Shown here: piece by piece, positions 10,393 to 20,794 of the stretch
Layout of the letters: every line of letters begins with the position of its first letter
Position numbering within the stretch: position 1 is the stretch's first letter
Assembly (NCBI RefSeq): GCF_000722765.2
Contig: NZ_CP028415.1
Span: 1,060,501-1,124,500 of the forward strand
DNA: 64,000 bases
Origin: Streptococcus mitis
Lineage (GTDB): Bacteria; Bacillota; Bacilli; Lactobacillales; Streptococcaceae
Reading direction: 5' to 3'
Notes under the pieces: model-generated
The model's input: the letters and a program-made list of their open reading frames with translations, nothing else
What the model was told of the DNA's origin: nothing
Databases searched by the model: none
Translations under genes and position numbers: made by a program

Positions 10393-11186
10393 TATAAGCC
10401 CTCCATATAAGCTATAACCGACTGGTCCTTATGGTGACCAATCACAGTCTCTGCTAATTCTAAAATCTCTGGTCGTGCATTTTCAGGAGCCACAGGATGT
10501 CCCACAACCTGCATCATATGCAAGTCATTTAGATTGTCTCCAAAAGCCATAACCTGATCCATTGTGATACCAAGTTTTTTAGCCAATTCAACAATGGCCA
10601 CTCCCTTATCGACATAGTCCAGAACAATATCAATGGATTCAAAGCCAGTTGTCATAGCCTTAACACCAGGAACATGTTCATTAACCCAAGCTTCCCCAGC
10701 TTCTAGCGTTTCTTCTGTGAAGTTGGTTGTAAATTTGAAAATGTCATCTGTAATATCTTCCAGACTTGCTACTTTTTGGATATTTTCATTATAATGCTGA
10801 CTCTCTTTCAAATAGGTTGCATCAACCGTATCTAGCACATAAGAGCCTTTTTTTCCCGTCAAGAGCAGTTTATTGATATCTACATAAGGTGACGTTTTCA
10901 GCTTTTCAAAAGTTGATAGATAAAAGTCACGAGACATAGTCGCTTCATACAAGTCCTGACCTTGATACTCTACTAAACTGCCATTTTCCGCGATGAAAAT
11001 AATGTCATCACGAACATCAGCAAATAATTTTTCTAGAGACAGAAATCCCCGACCCGAAGCCACCGCAAAGTAAATCCCTTTTTCCTTATAGGAAGCCAAG
11101 AGAGACTTGAGGCGTTCCATATCAAAGCGCCCATTCCCATCTAGGAAGGTTCCGTCCATATCTGTTGCTACTAGTTTAATTGTCAT
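10392..11186 (-). CDS. Cof-type HAD-IIB family phosphatase
   Basis: The 264-residue protein has ATDMDGTFLDGNG at its start, TTGFESIDIVLDYVDKG where the catalytic lysine region lies, and FGDNLNDLHMMQVVGHPVAPENA as the metal-binding motif IV. It belongs to the Cof/YidA-like HAD phosphatases; the substrate is unknown. Its start overlaps the smc stop by four bases (ATGA) and its stop touches the start of the next HAD gene, so it is co-translated in the rnc-smc operon. Confidence 0.9.
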   Translation of the reverse strand: MTIKLVATDMDGTFLDGNGRFDMERLKSLLASYKEKGIYFAVASGRGFLSLEKLFADVRDDIIFIAENGSLVEYQGQDLYEATMSRDFYLSTFEKLKTSPYVDINKLLLTGKKGSYVLDTVDATYLKESQHYNENIQKVASLEDITDDIFKFTTNFTEETLEAGEAWVNEHVPGVKAMTTGFESIDIVLDYVDKGVAIVELAKKLGITMDQVMAFGDNLNDLHMMQVVGHPVAPENARPEILELAETVIGHHKDQSVIAYMEGL

Positions 11187-14100
11187 CCTTCAATACTTTC
11201 TAAATCTTTTAACTTCACCGAAACAATTTTTGAGACACCTGATTCTTGCATGGTCACTCCATAGATAGAATCAGCCGCTGCCATGGTTCCCTTACGGTGG
11301 GTTACGACGATGAACTGGCTGTCCTTGTCAAAGCGGTTGAGGTAATCCCCAAAACGCTTAACATTAGCTTCATCCAGTGCAGCCTCTACCTCATCCAAGA
11401 TAACAAACGGGATAGTCTTAACTCGAATGATAGAGAAGAGCAAAGCAAGAGCTGATAAGGCTTTTTCACCACCACTCATGAGGTTAAGCGACTGGATTTT
11501 CTTACCTGGAGGTTGAACAGAAATCTCAACCCCAGCTGTCAGCAGGTCTCCTTCAGTCAAAAGTAAGTCCGCCTGACCTCCGCCAAACATCTGCTTGAAG
11601 GTCACTTTGAAGGACTCACGAATAGCTTCAAAGGTGGTTTTAAAGCGTTCCTTGACCTCATCATTCATCTCTGTAATGGTCTCAAGGAGCAGGTTTTTCG
11701 CTGACAAAATGTCATCTCGCTGGCTATTGAGGAAATCCAGACGGCTGTGAACTTCTTCGTACTGGTCAATAGCTTCTATATTGACAGGCCCCAGTGAGCG
11801 AATAGCTTTCTCTAAATCCTGCACCTCTTGCTCTGCCAGATTGAGGTTTTCCAGTTCATGTGCCTTTTCTAGTGCTTCAGTATAGCTAATCTGATACTGG
11901 TCTGTTAATTGGCTTTGTAAATGGCGTAAGCGCTCGCTGACCTTTTCTTTCTTAGCTTCAGCACGTGTTTGCTTGCGAATCCATTCCTCATTCTGCTGGC
12001 GAGCCTGATCCAAATGACTAGCAATATCATCCAGTTGACCTTCAATATCATCCAACTCAAACTGCTTGCGAATCAAACCTTGTTGGAGATTTATTTTCTG
12101 CATTTTGGCTTCTTCCGCCTGTTGACTGAGCAATTCTGTATCAACCTTCTCCAAATTATCAACCTTTTCTTGAAGAAGGCGCTGGATTTCCTCTTGTTCG
12201 ATATCTAAATTGTCCAATTCTTTGCCTAAACGCTCAATATCAGCTACTTCATAACGTTTTTGCCCTTGTAGTTCTGTCTTAAGAAGGCGAGCTTGCGCTA
12301 GCTCTTCATGCAAGTTCTGATAACGTTCTTGGATGGCATTTTTGTTAGACTTAATCTCTTCAATCTCAGCTTCCAGATTTTGCTTGTCACTGGCGATTGT
12401 AGCAAGGCGCTCTTGGCATTTTTCCTTATCAGCTTGCCAATCTCCCTCAGTAAGACGATTTAATTCCTCTTCTTGGAGTTTCCAAAGAGTTTCTAGTTCT
12501 TCAACTTGTTGACTGGTCTGCTGATAAGCGAGGGACAAGCCTTGCTCCTGAATACGTGCCTGCTCTCCTTGAGATTTGATAGCTTCTAAACTTTCTGTCA
12601 ATCTAGCCATCTGGTCTTGCAAGGTCTTCAAAGATGCTTCTTCTGAACGAAGACTTGCTTCTTCTTCAGCAATTTCTTTTTGTAATTGCTCCAGTTCTGG
12701 CTTGATGAAAATGCTGTTATTCTGGCGATTGGCACCACCCGCGTAGGAACCACCTGTACGCAACTCTGTCCCATCCAATGTTACCATGCGAACCTGATAA
12801 CGAACTTGTCGAGCAGCTACACGCGCATGTTCTACGGTATCAAAAATAGCTGTTGTAGCTAGCAAATTCTTGAAAATAGCTTCCAACCTATTATCGAAAG
12901 TAACCAGCTCATCTGCCATCCCAAGGAAACCTGGGCTTGCAGCGATCACATCTTGGTTCTGACTAGAAATCGTACGCGCCTTGATTGTTGTCAAAGGAAG
13001 GAAGGTTGCACGACCGGCTCTGTTTCGTTTAAGGAAATCAATAGCTTTGGTTGCCGACTCTTCATCTTCTACGATGATATGCTGGCTACTTGCCCCTAAG
13101 GCAATCTCTAGGGCAATTTGATAATGCACATCAAAGGTCAGGTGCTCACTAACAGCACCAATAATTCCACCAAGGTGGGCTTTTTCTTGGAGAACACTCT
13201 TAACACCTGCATAAAAGTTACTATGATTTCTCAGGATATTTTCCAAACTTTGAGCTCTAGCCTGCTTGTTTTTAAGACTGTCCAGACGGTCAAAGAGTTG
13301 ACTTTGTTGAGCTTGATAGGAGGTTTTCTGCTCCTCTTTCTCCTTGGCAATAGCTTGGTAGTCAGCCAATAATTTCTGAACCTGCTCCTTGGCAGTTTCA
13401 AGCTCTTCTTTTTGCTGACTAGCCTTCTCTTTAGCTGTAGTCAGCTGTTTTTTCAGCTTTTCTAATTGATCTGCTTGTTTTTGAGAAAGCTGACGACTAT
13501 TTTCCAACTCATTCTCGATACGGGTTAGTTGGTTTGACACATCTGCTTCTTCTTGTAAAAGGGCTACAAAGCGTTCACGTAGAAGCTCAATCATCTGATC
13601 AGGATCATCTGAAAAAGCCAGCAATTCAGCTTCTAAACGATTGAGTTTTTGATTATTTTGGACTAGATTTTCTTCTAAAAGTGCCAAAGAGCTTTCTTTT
13701 TCAGTCTTTTCCTGACTTAGAGCATTTCTCTTATCCTCCAAAGCAGCCAAACGGGCTTGTGCTTCCTGTTGATTCAGGGCTACTTGCTCAGATTCTAATT
13801 TCGATAGGGCTAATTTTCTCTCTAAATCACTAATTAGACTGGTCAAATCCATCAAACTACCTTGATCTTTGGCCATTTCAGCCTGTAAATCTTGGCGTTG
13901 CTTCTTGAGATTCTGATTTTCCTCTTCTAATTTTTCACGCTTTTGGTAATAGCTTGTCAAGAGTTCCTGAACCTGTACCAACTCTTCTTCTGTCGACTCT
14001 AGTTCAGCCTTATTTTCCTTAATTTGAGCAACCAAAACATCTAAATAAATAGCCTTGCGTTGACCCTCCAAGTCTAAAAACTTATGGGCATTCTCAGCTT

Positions 14101-14722
14101 GCTTCTCAAGAGGCTTGATTTGATTATCCAACTCGTAGATAATGTCCTCTAAGCGGTCTAAATTATCCTGAGTTTGTTGCAATTTGCTCTCAGTCTCTTT
14201 TCTACGAGTCTTGTATTTCAAAACTCCAGCAGCTTCTTCAAAAATAGCTCTGCGTTCTTCAGGCTTGGAGTTGAAAATCTCCTCAACCTTCCCTTGGGAA
14301 ATGATAGAGAAGGAATCTCGTCCCAAACCTGTATCCAAGAAAAGATCATGAATATCACGAAGACGAACTTTCTTGCCGCCAATTTTGTATTCACTATCCC
14401 CACTACGATAGATATGGCGTTCCACCCTGATTTCTTGGCCTGCATCCTTGATAAATCCGTCATGATTATCCAGAGTCACAACTACAGAAGCATAATTGAG
14501 CGGTTTGCGACTCTCTGTTCCAGCAAAGATGACATCCGGCATCTTGCCCCCACGGAGACTCTTAACACTTGACTCTCCCAAGGCCCAACGAAGACTTTCT
14601 GTAATATTTGACTTTCCAGATCCATTGGGTCCAACGACTGCCGTCACACCTTGGTCAAAGACGACCTTGGTCTTGTCAGCAAAAGACTTGAATCCCTGAA
14701 TTTCGATTTCCTTTAAATACAT
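11183..14722 (-). CDS. smc: Chromosome segregation ATPase SMC
   Basis: SMC dimers, with ScpA and ScpB, organise and help separate the chromosome. The 1179 residues are the full family length: N-terminal ATP-binding half with GPNGSGKSN (31-39), two long coiled coils rich in Glu, Gln, Lys and Leu (about 165-490 and 670-1000), a hinge between them with GGIIGAV and RTGGSYAGG, and the C-terminal half with [14 protein letters not shown] and [14 protein letters not shown]. It overlaps the rnc stop by ten bases, the usual rnc-smc-ftsY order in streptococci. No truncation seen. Confidence 0.97.
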   Translation of the reverse strand: MYLKEIEIQGFKSFADKTKVVFDQGVTAVVGPNGSGKSNITESLRWALGESSVKSLRGGKMPDVIFAGTESRKPLNYASVVVTLDNHDGFIKDAGQEIRVERHIYRSGDSEYKIGGKKVRLRDIHDLFLDTGLGRDSFSIISQGKVEEIFNSKPEERRAIFEEAAGVLKYKTRRKETESKLQQTQDNLDRLEDIIYELDNQIKPLEKQAENAHKFLDLEGQRKAIYLDVLVAQIKENKAELESTEEELVQVQELLTSYYQKREKLEEENQNLKKQRQDLQAEMAKDQGSLMDLTSLISDLERKLALSKLESEQVALNQQEAQARLAALEDKRNALSQEKTEKESSLALLEENLVQNNQKLNRLEAELLAFSDDPDQMIELLRERFVALLQEEADVSNQLTRIENELENSRQLSQKQADQLEKLKKQLTTAKEKASQQKEELETAKEQVQKLLADYQAIAKEKEEQKTSYQAQQSQLFDRLDSLKNKQARAQSLENILRNHSNFYAGVKSVLQEKAHLGGIIGAVSEHLTFDVHYQIALEIALGASSQHIIVEDEESATKAIDFLKRNRAGRATFLPLTTIKARTISSQNQDVIAASPGFLGMADELVTFDNRLEAIFKNLLATTAIFDTVEHARVAARQVRYQVRMVTLDGTELRTGGSYAGGANRQNNSIFIKPELEQLQKEIAEEEASLRSEEASLKTLQDQMARLTESLEAIKSQGEQARIQEQGLSLAYQQTSQQVEELETLWKLQEEELNRLTEGDWQADKEKCQERLATIASDKQNLEAEIEEIKSNKNAIQERYQNLHEELAQARLLKTELQGQKRYEVADIERLGKELDNLDIEQEEIQRLLQEKVDNLEKVDTELLSQQAEEAKMQKINLQQGLIRKQFELDDIEGQLDDIASHLDQARQQNEEWIRKQTRAEAKKEKVSERLRHLQSQLTDQYQISYTEALEKAHELENLNLAEQEVQDLEKAIRSLGPVNIEAIDQYEEVHSRLDFLNSQRDDILSAKNLLLETITEMNDEVKERFKTTFEAIRESFKVTFKQMFGGGQADLLLTEGDLLTAGVEISVQPPGKKIQSLNLMSGGEKALSALALLFSIIRVKTIPFVILDEVEAALDEANVKRFGDYLNRFDKDSQFIVVTHRKGTMAAADSIYGVTMQESGVSKIVSVKLKDLESIEG

Positions 14723-15411
14723 GAATCCAGCCCTTTCTCAACGGCATTTTTGGCAGCTTCCTGCTCTGCTAATTTCTTAGAACGACCTTGACCTTGACCG
14801 ATACTCTTACCTTCAACTAGAACTTCTACATCAAAGACCTTATCATGGGCAGGACCCGTTTCAGAAATCACCTGATAACGAATAGACACATCGCCATTGA
14901 CCTGAAGTAACTCTTGGAGATGGGTTTTGTAGTCTGTAATCATCTCAAATTCGCCTGCTTCAACCTTAGGAATCATGACTTGATAGATAAATTCCTTAAC
15001 CTTGGCCACATCCTTGTCCAAAAGGAGGGCACCAAGAAAGGCTTCAAAGGCATCCCCAAGAATAGTGTCACGATTGCGACCACCAGATTTTTCTTCCCCT
15101 TTACCCAACTTGATAAATTGATCAAACTGGCAATCACGCGCAAAACCAGCCAAACTCTCCTCACGGACAATCATAGCACGGAGTTTAGACAAGTCACCCT
15201 CAGGCTTTTTAGGATATTTTTTATACAGATATTCTGAAATCAATAACTGTAGAACAGCGTCTCCTAAAAATTCCAAGCGTTCATTGTGTGAAATTTTTAA
15301 GAGGCGGTGCTCATTGGCATAACTCGTATGAGTAAAGGCAGTTTCCAGTAAATTTTTGTCTGCAAATTCGATTGCAAAATGGTTTTTAAGTACAGTTTGT
15401 AATTCTTTCAT
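14713..15411 (-). CDS. rnc: Ribonuclease III
   Basis: RNase III cuts double-stranded RNA, processing rRNA precursors and antisense duplexes. The 232-residue protein has the signature [20 protein letters not shown] shortened as [11 protein letters not shown] (about 43-53), whose Glu and Asp bind catalytic magnesium, a second acidic cluster [10 protein letters not shown] (about 115), and a C-terminal double-stranded RNA binding domain (about 160-228, ending [19 protein letters not shown]). First gene of its operon, preceded by an extended -10 promoter at 15446-15474. Confidence 0.97.
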   Translation of the reverse strand: MKELQTVLKNHFAIEFADKNLLETAFTHTSYANEHRLLKISHNERLEFLGDAVLQLLISEYLYKKYPKKPEGDLSKLRAMIVREESLAGFARDCQFDQFIKLGKGEEKSGGRNRDTILGDAFEAFLGALLLDKDVAKVKEFIYQVMIPKVEAGEFEMITDYKTHLQELLQVNGDVSIRYQVISETGPAHDKVFDVEVLVEGKSIGQGQGRSKKLAEQEAAKNAVEKGLDSCI

Positions 15412-15445
15412 ACCAACCTCTTTCTAACTGATAACAGTCCTTTTT

Positions 15446-15474
15446 ATTATATCAAAAAAAGCCCCCTGAGTCAC
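15446..15474 (-). promoter_or_regulatory. Promoter of the rnc-smc-ftsY operon
   Basis: Minus strand extended -10 TGA-TATAAT at 15446-15451, with GTGACT at 15469-15474 as a -35 (four of six) 17 bases upstream. About 35 bases before the rnc start. Confidence 0.65.
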
Positions 15475-15555
15475 TTTAAAATGGGACTGGAGAGGATTTG
15501 GGCATTCTTTAAAAAGAGATTTTCAGTTTTAAGGGCCAATTTAGGACTGTGTAAA

Positions 15556-15581
15556 GAAAAAAGCCCTACTAAAGGCTTTCT
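15556..15581 (-). terminator. Terminator after tRNA-Arg(CCG)
   Basis: Minus strand AAAGCC / GGGCTTTTTT hairpin with a 7-base loop and T run, directly downstream of the tRNA. The rest of the 15412-15732 gap holds only the tRNA and the rnc promoter. Confidence 0.6.
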
Positions 15582-15594
15582 TAGGATGTTTACA

Positions 15595-15666
15595 TCCACC
15601 CTGAGGGAATCGAACCCCCATCTCAAGAACCGGAATCTTACGTGATATCCATTACACTAAGGGTGG
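15595..15666 (-). tRNA. tRNA-Arg, anticodon CCG
   Basis: The minus strand folds into a full cloverleaf of 72 bases: acceptor CCACCCT/AGGGTGG, D arm GTG/CAC, anticodon stem TAAGA/TCTTG with loop TTCCGGT (anticodon CCG), T arm GGGGG-TTCGATT-CCCTC, discriminator A. CCA is not encoded. It reads the rare arginine codon CGG. Confidence 0.95.
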
Positions 15667-15732
15667 AAACTTGTTTTATTATAACAGAAATTTGCTCTAA
15701 TAACAAGTTTTTTTCTGGTCTAATAGCCCGTC

Positions 15733-16719
15733 TTAGTGGGAAGCATCCCCATTCCAGATGGAGTTTTTCACAATCACATAATCAACGTGTTTAAGGTCAG
15801 CAACCTGACGTCCACCTGCATAAGAAATAGCACTTTGAAGGTCTTGTTCCATCTCAGTTAAAGTGTCTTGCAGATGACCTTTAGCAGGAAGCAAGATACG
15901 TTTTCCTTCCACATTTTTGTAAGCACCCTTTTGATATTGTGAAGCTGAACCGTAATATTCTTTGAACTGTTCACCATCAACTTCAATCGTTTTCCCTGGA
16001 CTTTCGATGTGTCCTGCAAAGAGGGAACCAATCATGACCATGCTAGCACCGAAGCGGATAGACTTGGCAATATCACCGTGAGTACGAATCCCTCCATCAG
16101 CGATAATCGGTTTACGTGCAGCCTTAGCACACCAGCGTAGAGCAGCCAACTGCCAACCACCTGTACCAAAACCAGTCTTAACCTTGGTAATACAAACCTT
16201 ACCAGGACCGATTCCGACCTTAGTAGCATCCGCACCAGCATTTTCCAATTCACGCACAGCTTCTGGTGTCCCTACATTTCCAGCAATGACAAAGGTATCT
16301 GGCAATTCTTTCTTGATGTGTTGAATCATAGAAATCACGCTATCCGCATGACCATGGGCAATGTCAATCGTGATGTACTCAGGAGCATCAGCCTTGAGCT
16401 GGCTAACAAAATCATACTCATAGTCTTTAACACCGACAGAGATAGAAGCAATGAGCCCTTGCTCATGCATGCGCTTAATAAAAGGAATGCGTCCTTCCTC
16501 ATCAAAACGGTGCATAATGTAGAAGTAACCACCTTTAGCCAGTTGCTCTGCTACATTTTCATCCAAAATCGTCTGCATATTAGCTGGCACAACAGGTAGT
16601 TTAAAGGTGTGATTTCCTAAAGTGACACTTGTATCCGCTTCTGCACGGCTTTTAATGACACATTTATTTGGAATCAATTGAATATCTTCGTAATCAAAAA
16701 TTGGAAATTCATTTAACAT
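15733..16719 (-). CDS. guaC: GMP reductase
   Basis: GuaC deaminates GMP reductively to IMP with NADPH, returning guanine nucleotides to the purine pool. The 328-residue protein is an IMPDH/GMPR-type TIM barrel without CBS domains. It shows the phosphate and catalytic loop [18 protein letters not shown] (about 168-185, catalytic Cys in KVCITK) and [19 protein letters not shown]. Length fits the short bacterial GMP reductases (GuaC2 type). It stands alone behind a consensus promoter and a leader of about 70 bases. Confidence 0.96.
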   Translation of the reverse strand: MLNEFPIFDYEDIQLIPNKCVIKSRAEADTSVTLGNHTFKLPVVPANMQTILDENVAEQLAKGGYFYIMHRFDEEGRIPFIKRMHEQGLIASISVGVKDYEYDFVSQLKADAPEYITIDIAHGHADSVISMIQHIKKELPDTFVIAGNVGTPEAVRELENAGADATKVGIGPGKVCITKVKTGFGTGGWQLAALRWCAKAARKPIIADGGIRTHGDIAKSIRFGASMVMIGSLFAGHIESPGKTIEVDGEQFKEYYGSASQYQKGAYKNVEGKRILLPAKGHLQDTLTEMEQDLQSAISYAGGRQVADLKHVDYVIVKNSIWNGDASH

Positions 16720-16753
16720 CTCGATGTCTCGTTTCTTTTGTAATGACCTACCT

Positions 16754-16826
16754 ATGCTTGCGCATCCCTACGCCTTTTTCCGACGTTTCCTTAATTCATT
16801 ATAAACTAAAGTACAGTTTTTGTCAA
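16754..16826 (-). promoter_or_regulatory. Consensus guaC promoter and leader hairpin
   Basis: The minus strand has a perfect TTGACA (16821-16826) and TATAAT (16798-16803) with 17-base spacing. The leader contains ATGC-GCAA-GCAT (16754-16765), a hairpin closed by a GNRA tetraloop. No known riboswitch consensus is recognised. Confidence 0.85.
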
Positions 16827-16876
16827 ATAATTTTATAAATTAAAATATATTGTTCGGTTTTTATTGTGTAAATAAC

Positions 16877-16908
16877 AAAAGAAAGAGGAGAGATTATTCT
16901 CTCCCCAC
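16877..16908 (-). terminator. Terminator overlapping the mcrC stop codon
   Basis: Minus strand GGAGAGA-ATAA-TCTCTCC followed by TCTTTCTTTT. The stem begins inside the last codons of the McrC-like gene and contains its TAA. Confidence 0.7.
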
Positions 16909-18219
16909 TTCTTTAGTAATATTACTTTTAAATATTTCTTCGGAGTTATACATCATTTCACAAAATTCACGATAGGATGAAGAGTCTCTAGGAATTTGGA
17001 TAGACCATTTCTTCAACAAAGCTCCATAACCTGCTAGCTTTCCTATCTCATTATCAACAACCTTGTCCTTGCTCGGAAAAACAAGACCAGCCTTCTCAGC
17101 TTTTAAAATATAAGAATAGGAAATCAGCTGGAATAAGTCCTCACGGTTGATCCCTTTTTCAGTAAACTCTAGTTTTTTATATTTAGCATCTAGAACAATC
17201 TTTCGTTCTCTATCATAAAAATCTGGATATACTTTCCGTTTCCCAACAGAAAATACCGAAATACCACCTAGCTTTTCTTTATTCCGTGGATGGATGAAAT
17301 CTTTTGGCAACAAGGTATGAACATACTCTTCCCAAAGCCAGGCAACATCAAAAAGAATACCATGAATTTTTTGATCTTGATACCCTAAGCCGTGCTTTTC
17401 TTGGTTTAGGATCATCAGACAAAGTTCTTGTAACTTTCTGTACTCGTGAAAGTATGCATGACGTATAGGTTTAGATTGATTTCCCCGAATAATCTTAGCA
17501 CGATCAGCTAGTTTATAAGAGGGCGTTACACGCACGATTTCAGCTACGTTTTCACGACTAGTTGAGAGACTATCAAGAACCCCTTGCCCAATGCTTTTCT
17601 GATTCTTAATGTATTCAATAGTATGACGAATCAACTGCATGAAGGGATTATCATAGGTGAACTCTCTCGTTGTGTAGGCAATATTTCCCGTGAAAGGAAG
17701 GTTTTTCTTGAGATGGTTTCTTACATCAATCACTCCCTTAACATAACTGTCGTTATGAGAAAATCTCTGGTATTCCTTATAAAGACCTTTTCGAAGAGCA
17801 GCTTGTAGATACTTGGGGAATAGATACATCAAAAGTTGATAAAGCCTCTCTTCACGAGACAAAGCTACATCTAAACTAGTGAGATTGATATGGAGAACCT
17901 TGTTTAAGAGATAATGCAAAAAATAGTCATTACTCTCATCAGAAAAGCGAGAGGAAATCGTTAATCTTTCCTGACCACACCCCAGAAAACCAATCACATT
18001 TCCAGTCTTGATTTTCTGATTAACTATTTCAAAGATTTTTTGGTCCTTCTCTAAGTCAGGAGAATTCTTCAAATCGTTTGGAAAAATAAAGATATTGTCC
18101 TCTTTAGAAAGGTTATCCAGTGTTCTATTAAGAAGTGCTTGACTTAGTTTGGGATATTCTGCGACAAAGTCTTCCTTAGCAATTCTATGCTGATTATCAG
18201 TTATCCGCATCATTATCAC
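16894..18219 (-). CDS. mcrC: McrC-like subunit of a McrBC type IV restriction system
   Basis: In McrBC systems McrC carries the nuclease and stimulates the McrB GTPase, cutting DNA with modified cytosines. This 441-residue protein has a variable N-terminal half and a C-terminal PD-(D/E)xK region: LFDVAWLWEEYVHTLL, then VYPDFYDRERKIVLDAKYKKLE (PD...DAK catalytic core, shortened as YPDF and LDAKYK). The first codon is GTG; an ATG two codons later is an equally good start. It overlaps the McrB-like gene by 23 bases, and no methylase gene is adjacent, as expected for a modification-dependent enzyme. Confidence 0.85.
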   Translation of the reverse strand: MIMMRITDNQHRIAKEDFVAEYPKLSQALLNRTLDNLSKEDNIFIFPNDLKNSPDLEKDQKIFEIVNQKIKTGNVIGFLGCGQERLTISSRFSDESNDYFLHYLLNKVLHINLTSLDVALSREERLYQLLMYLFPKYLQAALRKGLYKEYQRFSHNDSYVKGVIDVRNHLKKNLPFTGNIAYTTREFTYDNPFMQLIRHTIEYIKNQKSIGQGVLDSLSTSRENVAEIVRVTPSYKLADRAKIIRGNQSKPIRHAYFHEYRKLQELCLMILNQEKHGLGYQDQKIHGILFDVAWLWEEYVHTLLPKDFIHPRNKEKLGGISVFSVGKRKVYPDFYDRERKIVLDAKYKKLEFTEKGINREDLFQLISYSYILKAEKAGLVFPSKDKVVDNEIGKLAGYGALLKKWSIQIPRDSSSYREFCEMMYNSEEIFKSNITKEVGRE

Positions 18220-19825
18220 CAGTATCTTGCGGTTCTGTTCGCTCGTTATTTGTCAAATCAAATGCTTTTTTCAAAGTTTCCAGAGTTTCAAATTCCTCAT
18301 AAGAACCCCGTAAGTAATCTTCCAAAAGCGGTTTAAGGTAATCAGACCAAAGTAATTCATAGTCAAAATCTACATCCTTCAACTTTAGGAAATAACTTGG
18401 TCCGATATGGTAATGACTGTTTAATTCCTGAACGTTTTCTATAGAAGTATTCAAATTTCTTAGACGAGTTTTTGCTTCTTCTGCATGGATATTCAGCTCT
18501 TTATCCAACATGCCAACTTGACTCTCGGCAGTAACTTCAACAAAGCGGAAGCGACGGCGCATAGCAAAATCAAAGGTATCCACTGAGCGGTCAATATCAT
18601 TCATAGTTCCGATGATATAGACATTTTCAGGGATATAAAATTTCTCATCAGTCTCATGTAAATTAGCATACTGAGTAGAAACACTCCCCTTTTCACCACG
18701 ATAACCAGGGTCGATAGAGAAAAAGAGTTCCCCAAAAATTTTAGAAATCTCCCCACGGTTGATTTCATCAATGATGAAGACGAATTTCTTGTCTGTGTCA
18801 ATCGTTGGAGATACATAATCACATAATCCATAACTTTCTTTCATGTGATCCAAAACAATTTTTTGATAAGTTTCGTACTTTAAATTAGTATCTTCACCCT
18901 TGTACAAAAGATACACTTTTTCTTTGGTAGCAACAGGAGAATCAAACTTCACATTCCCTTGACTGTTTAGACTGGCTGGAACAGAACTACGAGGGAAGAA
19001 GTATTGTCCTTGCTTTTCATTGATAGCATCCGTTAGCTTAGCCCACGTTTCATCAAAATTATCTTGTCCACCAGTTTTCTGAGCTTCTTTAGCCTTCTTG
19101 CAAAACTGCTTAAAAATACCATCTTGTAATTTAAAATCAATAGCTCCATCCCCATTTGATACTGGTCTCAATCCCTCTACAAAATCCGTATAATCATAGG
19201 ATGGGTGAAATTGTACAAATCCGATTTGGTCTTCGTTGCCATCCGTTAATTCTTTGGCAATTTCTTTAGCAAGATAAGTTTTTCCTGTGCCAGGAGCACC
19301 TCGGAGGATTAGGTTTTTGGATTTTCTTAATTTATCTAAATAATCGTTAATATTTTTATTCATAACAACCTTCTCTATATTTTTTCTGTATGTACCATTT
19401 AGAATAGATTTATATAAATTGATACGTTCTAAATTTCTATCCCAGTTGATGGTTTGTCTTGCACCTTTTTTACCTTGGTATTCCCATCCACCATCTACTT
19501 TCAACCAATTAACACCAATACAATGTTTAAACTCTGTTTTTGTTTCATCAAAGTAATATGTTTTCACACATTGTCCAATACCCAAAATTTTGTTAAATCC
19601 TGAGGTAGCTATTATATAATCATTTATTTTTATGTCATGTGCAAACTTCCAAATAAATAAATTTCTCTGCTTTCCTTGCTTCAATTCTTCAGGATTATTG
19701 TAATCTAAAATATTAGATAAATTAGAATCAAAATCTATACAAGCTATATTTTCTTCTTTAAATAAAGACCAAACTTTTCCACCTCCTCCTGCAACTATCA
19801 TCCAATAATTTAATTTTTCTTCCAT
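18197..19825 (-). CDS. mcrB: McrB-like AAA+ GTPase with an N-terminal EVE/PUA-like domain
   Basis: The 542-residue protein has two parts. Residues 1 to about 130 (YWMIVAGGGGKVWSLF, then IKINDYIIATSGFNKILGIGQ) resemble EVE/PUA-like modified-base readers; this is by eye. The rest is an McrB-type AAA+ module: Walker A RGAPGTGKTYLAKEIA, Walker B FVFIIDEINRGEISK, the McrB sensor IGTMNDIDRSVDTFDFAMRRRF (cut here as TMNDIDRS), and an arginine-finger region. It likely binds modified DNA and drives GTP-dependent translocation for the McrC-like nuclease encoded next. It is transcribed from its own -10 TATAAT at 19845-19850. Confidence 0.87.
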   Translation of the reverse strand: MEEKLNYWMIVAGGGGKVWSLFKEENIACIDFDSNLSNILDYNNPEELKQGKQRNLFIWKFAHDIKINDYIIATSGFNKILGIGQCVKTYYFDETKTEFKHCIGVNWLKVDGGWEYQGKKGARQTINWDRNLERINLYKSILNGTYRKNIEKVVMNKNINDYLDKLRKSKNLILRGAPGTGKTYLAKEIAKELTDGNEDQIGFVQFHPSYDYTDFVEGLRPVSNGDGAIDFKLQDGIFKQFCKKAKEAQKTGGQDNFDETWAKLTDAINEKQGQYFFPRSSVPASLNSQGNVKFDSPVATKEKVYLLYKGEDTNLKYETYQKIVLDHMKESYGLCDYVSPTIDTDKKFVFIIDEINRGEISKIFGELFFSIDPGYRGEKGSVSTQYANLHETDEKFYIPENVYIIGTMNDIDRSVDTFDFAMRRRFRFVEVTAESQVGMLDKELNIHAEEAKTRLRNLNTSIENVQELNSHYHIGPSYFLKLKDVDFDYELLWSDYLKPLLEDYLRGSYEEFETLETLKKAFDLTNNERTEPQDTGDNDADN

Positions 19826-19844
19826 TTTGTAGCTCCATTTTCAT

Positions 19845-19850
19845 ATTATA
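19845..19850 (-). promoter_or_regulatory. Candidate -10 of the mcrBC-like operon
   Basis: TATAAT on the minus strand about 20 bases before the start codon. A TTGAAA lies 19 bases upstream of it, an imperfect spacing. Confidence 0.45.
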
Positions 19851-19931
19851 GGCTAGTTAGTATTTAATATTTCAAACCCCTATTTCACATATAGAATATC
19901 ACATCTGTATAAAAAAGAAAAGAATTTCTAA

Positions 19932-19979
19932 AGAAAAAGCCTAGTGTAAAGAGCTTTATTCCCTCATAACACTAGACTT
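19932..19979 (-). terminator. Terminator of the leucine operon
   Basis: Minus strand AGTCTAGTGT pairs with ACACTAGGCT (one wobble) around a 20-base loop and runs into TTTTTC. It separates the YrdC-like gene from the mcrB promoter. Confidence 0.75.
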
Positions 19980-19989
19980 CTTTTTAATC

Positions 19990-20769
19990 CTAATAATACT
20001 CACCCTGACGGTAGTCCCATGAGTTAAAGGTGTCTGACAGGTGCATCATAATCTTATCAATGTCAAGCCCTTTACGGATCACAACTGGGGCTGGTGAAGT
20101 TGAACGTGCTCCTCCTTGTTCTGGGATGAGTTTGCCGTCTTTATCGACCATAGACACCATCACACCTTGCTCGTAGCGGGTTTCAATCGTTTTGTCCGGT
20201 TGGATGGATGCCACATAGTCGTCTGCTTCAATGACAAGGTCCACTGCTCCTTCGATGCGTTCTCCGATTCCTTCAACCTTACCACGATTTCCTTTTCCAG
20301 AAGGATTTGCAGATGAAGCGTATACCATTTTTCCTTCTTCCCAAAGTTTGGCAGCCAATTGTTCACCAGCTTTCCCAAATTTGATAACAAAACAGCTAGT
20401 ACCACGCACATCAGTCATGAGTTCTTCACGGCCATCACCGTATGCTTTGAGTTTTTCAAAAGCTTCTGGTTTCCAAGGAAGGATACAACCAAGAAGAATA
20501 TCTTCATCCCAATGTTTTTGGTAGAAGGCTTCAATTTCTGGGTTGAGTTGTGCTAAAGCACGAAGCTCGTCCATGCTACCACAGAGAACAACACCTGGTT
20601 TGTTACGGTTACGCTCTTTGGCTGCGAACTTGCGTTCAAGTCCTGCCTTGTCACTGGTCATGATGATGTAGCCAACTTTTGTAGGGCAAACGATACATCC
20701 GCCCTCACCTTTTAAAATATCATAGCCTTCTTGTGAAAGTGTTCCGTTCCATTGAATGTGTTTTGTCAT
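19990..20769 (-). CDS. YrdC/Sua5-domain protein at the end of the leucine operon
   Basis: I choose the ATG at 20769 (MTKHIQWNG), which has AAGGAAA upstream, over a longer frame that runs back into leuD; this gives 259 residues. The protein carries a YrdC-type fold: PTKVGYIIMTSD, then KERNRNKPGVVLCG (the KxRxxxKP-like nucleotide-binding stretch), and SSANPSGKGNRGKVEGIGERI, matching the SANxSG motif. Family members make threonylcarbamoyl-AMP for tRNA modification or bind RNA. Streptococci usually have a housekeeping TsaC/Sua5 elsewhere, so this is probably a paralog; its role beside leucine genes is unknown. Confidence 0.8.
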   Translation of the reverse strand: MTKHIQWNGTLSQEGYDILKGEGGCIVCPTKVGYIIMTSDKAGLERKFAAKERNRNKPGVVLCGSMDELRALAQLNPEIEAFYQKHWDEDILLGCILPWKPEAFEKLKAYGDGREELMTDVRGTSCFVIKFGKAGEQLAAKLWEEGKMVYASSANPSGKGNRGKVEGIGERIEGAVDLVIEADDYVASIQPDKTIETRYEQGVMVSMVDKDGKLIPEQGGARSTSPAPVVIRKGLDIDKIMMHLSDTFNSWDYRQGEYY

Positions 20770-20794
20770 AGTTCTATTTCCTTTTCTATTTTTT

